From assembly GCA_964620345.1 (NCBI GenBank), contig CAZUHK010000134.1, positions 1 through 9,342 of the forward strand: a stretch of DNA of 9,342 nucleotides, given 5' to 3'. Both the position numbers and the translations under genes were made by a program. The stretch is from CAZUHK01 sp964620345. GTDB lineage: Bacteria; Planctomycetota; Phycisphaerae; Phycisphaerales; Zrk34. The notes beneath the pieces are model-generated. The model worked only from the letters and a program-made list of their open reading frames with translations, was not told the origin of the DNA and made no database searches. Position 1 is the stretch's first letter; each line of letters starts with the position of its first letter. This document shows positions 6,201-9,342 of the stretch, in pieces.

Positions 6201-7173
6201 GCGCGATCTGCTCGTGCAGCTCGTCGAGGTTGTTCTGCGTGAATTGCTCGCGTTGCGCGGCCTGGTCGCGCTGGGCCTGGGCGGTGAGGCGTTTGGACTC
6301 CAGCTCCCGCCGCCGATCGAGCAGGCGCTGGCGCTGGGCCTCGGCCTCGTTGCGTTGCTCCTCGGCGGCCTCGAGCTGCTCGGCCGCGTGGCGCCGCTGG
6401 ACCTCGGCGTGGCTGATCTCCTCGGCCAGCCGCGCCAGCTCGGTCTGCAGCTTGTGATATTCCGCGAGCGTGAAGCTCAGCCGCAGCTCGCGCAGGCGGG
6501 TGGAAATCTCCTGGTAGTTGCGGGCCTTTCCGGCCTGCACCTTGACGCTGCGCAGGCGTTTTTCCACGTCCTCCAGCTTGTCGCGCACGCGCAGCAGGTT
6601 CTGTTCGCAGCGCTCGAGCTTGCGGAGGGCTTCTTTCTTGCGCTGCTTGAAGGTGGTGATGCCCGCGGCCTCTTCGAAGATCGCGCGGCGCTCGGCGGGC
6701 TTGCTCACCAGCATCGCGTCGACCTTGCCCTGCTCGATCATCGAGTAGGCGTTGGTGCCGATGCCCGTGTCGAAAAACAGCTCGCGGATGTCGCGCAGCC
6801 GGGCCTTGTTGGCGTTGATCAGGTATTCACTGGTGCCGTCGCGGAACAGTTGGCGGGTGACGGTGACGGTGTCGGCATCGACGGGCAGGAATCGGCTGCC
6901 ATCGTCGCGCGGCGGGTTGTCGAAATGCAGGCAGACCGCGGCCATGCCGGCGGGCTTGCGGTTGGACGAGCCGTTGAAGATCACGTCCAGCATCGCCCCG
7001 CCGCGCAGGGTCTTGGCCGACTGCTCGCCGAGCACCCAGCGGATCGCATCGACCACGTTGGACTTGCCGCAGCCGTTGGGCCCGACGATCGCGGTGATCG
7101 GCGCGGAAAACTCGATCTGGGTTTTCTCGGCGAAGCTCTTGAAGCCGTTGAGCGTGATCTTGGCTAAACGCAT
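3295..7173 (-). CDS. smc: Chromosome partition/condensation protein Smc
   Basis: Smc is the ATPase core of the bacterial SMC-ScpAB condensin, which loads on DNA and extrudes loops to compact and separate sister chromosomes. The 1292 residues show the full family layout. The N-terminal head has Walker A GPNGCGKSN (31-39, Lys 37), Arg 57 in KTLRGG and the Q-loop YSMIEQGKVD (143-152). A coiled coil follows to about residue 500, then a hinge at about 510-690, then the returning coiled coil. The C-terminal head has NVNLNAIDE near 1000, signature LSGGE (1114-1118), Walker B FCVLDEVDAALDE (from about 1138, Glu 1143) and the H-loop region FIVITHHKRTM. The head appears competent. The family usually ends near 1150-1200 residues. 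Here a tail of nearly 90 residues rich in Ala, Ser, Gly and Pro follows the GVSRRVSVQL end of the core. The ATG at 7173 has a perfect AGGAGGT upstream. ScpA and ScpB are not in the window. The coiled-coil regions create long but spurious antisense frames. Confidence 0.97.
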   Translation of the reverse strand: MRLAKITLNGFKSFAEKTQIEFSAPITAIVGPNGCGKSNVVDAIRWVLGEQSAKTLRGGAMLDVIFNGSSNRKPAGMAAVCLHFDNPPRDDGSRFLPVDADTVTVTRQLFRDGTSEYLINANKARLRDIRELFFDTGIGTNAYSMIEQGKVDAMLVSKPAERRAIFEEAAGITTFKQRKKEALRKLERCEQNLLRVRDKLEDVEKRLRSVKVQAGKARNYQEISTRLRELRLSFTLAEYHKLQTELARLAEEISHAEVQRRHAAEQLEAAEEQRNEAEAQRQRLLDRRRELESKRLTAQAQRDQAAQREQFTQNNLDELHEQIARDEQRKAGLEEQATERREQIDEQGEQIDQLNRQLDQAEQRIETAAAEQRARQHELNEAQAALEDEKAGIGNLLRATTDLHNRITALDAQEQNLKGQRDKLSDRADELGGELSRLLSSRDEAQEQLDQARHLIEQETAKLEQQKAAGDQLSAEQRQLTHRLAEHKEQRTSLHSRWRTLDELERSQSGVDEAVKAVLARKAANGTGNEYRCVMGLLADLIDTDVEHAAVVEAALGGYEQSLIVEQLGDLADTPGALDSLAGRVTFLAIDQMPPLVSDEQAMVDRIAAKLGVTVRRVQDLIRYEPRLGPLVWKLLGRTLAVADLAAARRMRHALPAGYRLVTTVGEVLETDGRAIVGPMQTGSGTGLISRRTELADLADRIGDLDYQINADQTDLAQLSDRASHVEKVQQELRTAIYESSTIKVELTSRIEQYDAAVGRIEQEQPVISREVEQIHAQLQQADAQKREHEQEAQRVEAEAEASRQRAAELERQIADLAAQAESAQERFTDARIEASKLSEQITAAQKQLRQLEIALADAGRVSDELAGQIEHHRSRIGSFEQALEECDQRIGEADEQIAAADEELAGFQQQLDAASSRVTELAQHLGHYRKQAEQIDNQTHELQMSRREVEVRSDNLVQRAAEDLQLDVVAGYAEHNPDLETDWDAVREEIHDLQGRLDRLGNVNLNAIDEQAELEAKQAELAEQLSDIDKARDELERLIQYLSDESRTRFEEAFKQIRDNFAGSGGMFRKLFGGGRADLMLTADEQGHIDPLEAGIEIIAKPPGKEPQSINLLSGGERTMVAVALLLSIFRSRPSPFCVLDEVDAALDEANVERFCDVIHSFLDQSHFIVITHHKRTMQAADLLYGITMQERGVSRRVSVQLDQVAHDGSIKSSATDQPIAATAEASGASAEANGPSAEASGASAPRSDTAAHAPPNGNGNGSGDAEKPTRRQRLAEMLEADQPVEIDAGS
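3436..3498. repeat. Three 21-bp tandem repeats inside the smc 3' end
   Basis: Three units run head to tail at 3436-3456, 3457-3477 and 3478-3498, with a fragment to about 3503. The first and third are identical and the middle one differs at three positions. Each begins GGCTGAAGCCCCG or a close variant. They encode a heptapeptide, EASGASA / EANGPSA / EASGASA, at Smc residues 1226-1246. The first unit overlaps the palindrome CGGGGCT-GA-AGCCCCG (3433-3448), so the region is both a protein repeat and a hairpin-forming DNA repeat. Confidence 0.88.
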
Positions 7174-7184
7174 CGGCGTACACG

Positions 7185-7191
7185 ACCTCCT
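7185..7191 (-). promoter_or_regulatory. Shine-Dalgarno sequence of smc
   Basis: AGGAGGT on the minus strand is fully complementary to the 16S anti-Shine-Dalgarno end and lies 11 bases before the ATG at 7173. It fixes the smc start, in agreement with the conserved MRLAKITLNGFKSF beginning. It is the only perfect ribosome-binding site in the window. The other starts have weak or absent sites. Confidence 0.85.
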
Positions 7192-7309
7192 GTCGCTGTG
7201 GCGCGCTCATCCACCCGGCGCTTCGGGGTCCATCGCGCAGGCGGCGGTCCGGCGGTTAAAAACGGTGAGGCGAGGCCGGGCCGCTACCAGCTATTTTCGT
7301 CGAACAGGC

Positions 7310-9145
7310 CTAATTATCGCCAATCCCGGGCATCGGCACAATGTTGTCGGGCCGATTTTCCTCCGGTCCGGTTTCCGGCCGCTGCTCGGTGCCGGTGTCG
7401 CCCGGGCCCGGCTCGCCGGTGCGCTGCTGCGCGATGCGGCGGGCCAGATCCGTCGGCTGAAGCACCAGCGGGGCGTCGACATGGCCCTGCTCAGTCAGCT
7501 CGTACAACACGCGGACGATTTCGCTGTAGCCCATCTCGAAGCCCAGCGACGGGTCGGCTTGTGTGGGCCGGCGGGCCAGCAGGTACACCAGGTTGCCCGC
7601 CGCCGGGGCGATCGTCGTCTGGTGCCCGCGCGCCTGGCCATTCTTCTTGTAGTACACCGCCAGCAGCGGGTCATCTTCGTTGAGCCGAAGCATGAGCTGG
7701 CTGTCGTTGTGCGAAAAGAGCATCGGCCGATTGAACCCGAGCATCTGATCGAAGATGACGATGCGCGGGCCGCCTTCCTGGGTGACGTAGATCATCGGCT
7801 TGCTGGAGCGGACCAATGCCAGCTCCAGCCGATCGTCGAACCGGCGCCGCTTGACGGCGGGGTCTTCGATCTTCGCCAGCGCGTCGAACGCCGCGAAACG
7901 GACCAGCGCGTCGTCGTGGTCGATCAGGTTGCGCAGCGTCAGGCCGAGTTGAAAGTGCTCGGGGTGCTGCATCGCGAGGATGCCCAGCAGGTAGGCGGCG
8001 GTGTCGGCCCGGGCGGTGTCGCCCGAGGCGATGGCGTCGAGCGGTTCGACCGCGCGCAGGTCGCCCAGCCGGGCGCCGGCCTCGAGCGCGGTGATCGCGA
8101 CGGTCGGGTTGGAATGATCGTACTGCTCGCGGAGGATCGGCAGCACCAGCGCGCCCATCGCCTCCCACGCCACCGCCACGCGCTGGGCCTGGGCCGGATC
8201 CTGCTCGACCACCGTCAGCAGTTCCCTCGCCTTGTCGCGGGTGAATCGTTCGGTGGGGTTGATGAACAGCGCGCCGATCAGCTCGAGCATGCGCTTGGGG
8301 TTGTCGCGGAAGCGGGTGAGCACGTTGAGGGCGATGAACTGATCGCTCTTGGCCACGGCCATGGGCTCGCGATCGATCGGGGCCTGGGGAAACCGGCCGT
8401 TGATGCGGTCGGCGATGAGGCGGCTTCGCTGGTAGCTGGGCTGGTTGAGGACGATGCCGAGCTTGGGATTGACCGTGACGGCGCCGCCGCCGAGGATTCG
8501 GCCGACGCGCGGGTCGTCCGGCCGGGCCGTCGGGTCGTCGCCGGGCGTGTCGACGAAGGGGTTGATGAAAACGTCGCCGCGGCCCACGGCCATCGGCGCG
8601 CTGGCCGGCCGGCCGACAATCGCCCCGCCCCGGCGCAGGTCGGTCGTGTAGAGCCGGCCGCCCTCGAGCGAGGTGGTCTGCGTCTGCGGCAGGGCGGCGA
8701 TGGTGATGTCAAACGTCGAACCCTTGACCGCGCCCGGCGGGATCACGCCCTCGACCAGGACCACGGCGGTGCCTCGGCTGGCCAGCAGTTGGGCGGGGCT
8801 GATCTGGCCGAGTTCGCCCCCGGTGGATTCGCGGCCGACGCCGCGCGACGCCATCTCGTTCATCAGCCACGCTCGCAGGGCCGGCGGCACCTCCGGTGAG
8901 CCGGTGCCGTCGAGCCCGACGACCAGGCCGTAGCCCGAGACGAACCGCGGGCGGTAGCCGTTGATCTTGCTCATCGAGCCGATGCTGCTGCGCAGGTAGT
9001 CGGGCCCGGTGAAGGCCGGGCCGGGCGCAGGCGGGGCCTGCCGCACCTCTTTTCCCGGACCGCAACCGGGGAGCGACACGAGGGCCGCGGCCAACGTCAC
9101 AACCAACACACTTCGCCTGCCGTCGTTTCTCATGTTGGAACTCAT
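7310..9145 (-). CDS. FlgI-like (flagellar P-ring family) lipoprotein with HEAT-like repeats
   Basis: The 611-residue product begins with a signal peptide: basic MRNDGRR, a hydrophobic stretch VLVVTLAAALVSL, then LPGC, with Cys 28 as the likely lipidated residue. The proline before the glycine makes the lipobox imperfect. Residues 50-280 resemble FlgI, the periplasmic P-ring subunit of the flagellar basal body. Supporting segments are FVSGYGLVVGLDGTG (68-82), VVLVEGVIPPGAVKGSTFDI (128-147), the TSLEGGRLYTTDLRRGG segment (158-174) and GGGAVTVNPKLGIVLNQPS (219-237). Residues 305-430 form alternating helices of HEAT type (for example ITALEAGARLGDLRAVEPLD, then RNLIDHDDALVRFAAFDALA). Residues 440-570 look beta-rich and match nothing I know. 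The tail is rich in Pro, Glu and Gly. Ordinary FlgI is about 365 residues and is not a lipoprotein. No FlgH, FlgA or other flagellar gene is near, so a flagellar role is uncertain. An envelope ring or scaffold is possible. The ATG at 9133 is an alternative start; neither has a clear ribosome-binding site. Confidence 0.75.
   Translation of the reverse strand: MSSNMRNDGRRSVLVVTLAAALVSLPGCGPGKEVRQAPPAPGPAFTGPDYLRSSIGSMSKINGYRPRFVSGYGLVVGLDGTGSPEVPPALRAWLMNEMASRGVGRESTGGELGQISPAQLLASRGTAVVLVEGVIPPGAVKGSTFDITIAALPQTQTTSLEGGRLYTTDLRRGGAIVGRPASAPMAVGRGDVFINPFVDTPGDDPTARPDDPRVGRILGGGAVTVNPKLGIVLNQPSYQRSRLIADRINGRFPQAPIDREPMAVAKSDQFIALNVLTRFRDNPKRMLELIGALFINPTERFTRDKARELLTVVEQDPAQAQRVAVAWEAMGALVLPILREQYDHSNPTVAITALEAGARLGDLRAVEPLDAIASGDTARADTAAYLLGILAMQHPEHFQLGLTLRNLIDHDDALVRFAAFDALAKIEDPAVKRRRFDDRLELALVRSSKPMIYVTQEGGPRIVIFDQMLGFNRPMLFSHNDSQLMLRLNEDDPLLAVYYKKNGQARGHQTTIAPAAGNLVYLLARRPTQADPSLGFEMGYSEIVRVLYELTEQGHVDAPLVLQPTDLARRIAQQRTGEPGPGDTGTEQRPETGPEENRPDNIVPMPGIGDN
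7313..7341 (-). promoter_or_regulatory. Weak candidate promoter for smc
   Basis: On the minus strand TTGTGC (7341-7336) and GATAAT (7318-7313) are 17 bases apart. Both lie within the last codons of the upstream FlgI-like gene. A transcript would start near 7306 and have a leader of about 130 bases before smc. The -10 box matches five of six consensus positions, but the -35 box matches only three. Smc could equally be read from the promoter of the upstream gene, since I see no convincing terminator in the 136-base gap. Confidence 0.28.
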
Positions 9146-9176
9146 CCGCGGTTCGCGGGCCTCGGGCTGGAGCGAG

Positions 9177-9205
9177 ATTGTATCGCAAATCCAGCGGAGA
9201 GTTAA
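9177..9205 (-). promoter_or_regulatory. Sigma-70-type promoter of the FlgI-like gene
   Basis: On the minus strand TTAACT (9205-9200, four of six consensus positions) and TACAAT (9182-9177, five of six) are separated by 17 bases. Transcription would start near 9170, about 25 bases before the ATG at 9145 and 37 before the ATG at 9133. The local AT richness against a GC-rich background supports the call. Confidence 0.6.
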
Positions 9206-9237
9206 GGTTGAGAATACGCCGTGCGAACGTCCTTAGA

Positions 9238-9251
9238 TGTCACGTGTCACG
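9238..9251. repeat. Two tandem TGTCACG units upstream of the FlgI-like promoter
   Basis: TGTCACG occurs twice head to tail at 9238-9244 and 9245-9251, about 33 bases beyond the proposed -35 box. Direct heptamers at this distance could be an activator site, but nothing else supports that. The gene-free right edge (9206-9342) otherwise contains only the inverted repeats at 9275-9327. Confidence 0.35.
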
Positions 9252-9274
9252 CGGCGGATTGGCGGGGGCGGCTT

Positions 9275-9327
9275 GCCACGCCAGGGCTGACCGGCCGCGG
9301 GCTTGGATGACGCGGCGTGGCCGGTCA
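9275..9327. repeat. Two overlapping, mutually exclusive inverted repeats
   Basis: GCCACGCC (9275-9282) is the exact reverse complement of GGCGTGGC (9314-9321). TGACCGGCC (9288-9296) is the exact reverse complement of GGCCGGTCA (9319-9327). The right arms share bases 9319-9321, so both stems cannot form in full together. Neither is followed by a T-run, so this is not a simple terminator. The neighbouring gene on the right is outside the window. Confidence 0.5.
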
Positions 9328-9342
9328 CACGCTGGGCCAAGG

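Noticed and set aside
5962..7167. A 401-codon Leu-rich plus-strand frame that superficially resembles a membrane protein.
   Set aside because: It is the exact antisense of the Smc head and coiled coil. Glu and Gln codons read backwards become Leu codons, which produces the hydrophobic look.
7258..7290. A GC-rich stretch followed by GTTTTTAAC on the minus strand after the FlgI-like gene, as a terminator.
   Set aside because: I could not build a stem longer than a few pairs without several mismatches directly before the T-run.
6752..8899. A 715-codon open frame on the plus strand, antisense to smc and the FlgI-like gene.
   Set aside because: It spans two well-supported minus-strand genes and the gap between them. 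It shows no recognisable domain, has repetitive Arg/Gly/Val composition, and is the kind of long stop-free antisense frame expected in GC-rich DNA.
1..9342. A defence island, phage, transposon, tRNA or CRISPR array.
   Set aside because: No transposase, integrase, terminal inverted repeats with target duplication, regular spacer-repeat pattern or tRNA-like cloverleaf was found on either strand.

Overview
The window looks like ordinary chromosomal DNA from a GC-rich bacterium, probably Planctomycetota (perhaps Phycisphaerae). That placement is an inference. It rests on the high GC content, a FlgI-like lipoprotein fused to HEAT-like repeats, an ArgF with the SLRTR form of the phosphate-binding loop, and intergenic GA/TC-periodic repeats of a kind I associate with that phylum. 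No rRNA, tRNA, CRISPR array, insertion sequence or phage gene is visible.

Layout. The left end holds two plus-strand genes. The first is the 3' end of a glycogen/alpha-glucan phosphorylase (to 443), closed by a strong intrinsic terminator (483-511). The second is an uncharacterised 149-residue protein (547-996). The other four genes are all on the minus strand, so transcription runs from right to left: a FlgI-like/HEAT lipoprotein (9145-7310), the chromosome-partition ATPase smc (7173-3295), acetylglutamate kinase argB (3089-2193) and ornithine carbamoyltransferase argF (2032-1109). The convergent junction at 997-1108 carries a CAGGAAAA tandem repeat, which on the minus strand also supplies the T-rich tail of a possible argF terminator. 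No gene-free stretch exceeds about 210 bases.

How the genes work together. ArgB and ArgF catalyse the second and the sixth step of arginine biosynthesis and are probably co-transcribed from a promoter just upstream of argB (-35 TTGTGA, 17 bp, -10 TATCAT) whose spacer is an inverted repeat. The arg gene pair is separated by a low-complexity imperfect inverted repeat that also touches the argB stop codon. Smc belongs to chromosome segregation and has a canonical ATPase head, coiled coils and hinge. Its unusual C-terminal tail contains three copies of a 21-bp repeat. The FlgI-like protein has its own good promoter (TTAACT, 17 bp, TACAAT). It is the least conventional gene here: a predicted lipoprotein of 611 residues, against about 365 for ordinary FlgI, with no other flagellar gene in view.

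I found no clear new defence or mobile system. The items most worth following are the FlgI-HEAT lipoprotein, the repeat-derived Smc tail, the argB operator-like dyad, the argB-argF repeat and the possibly leaderless 149-residue gene.
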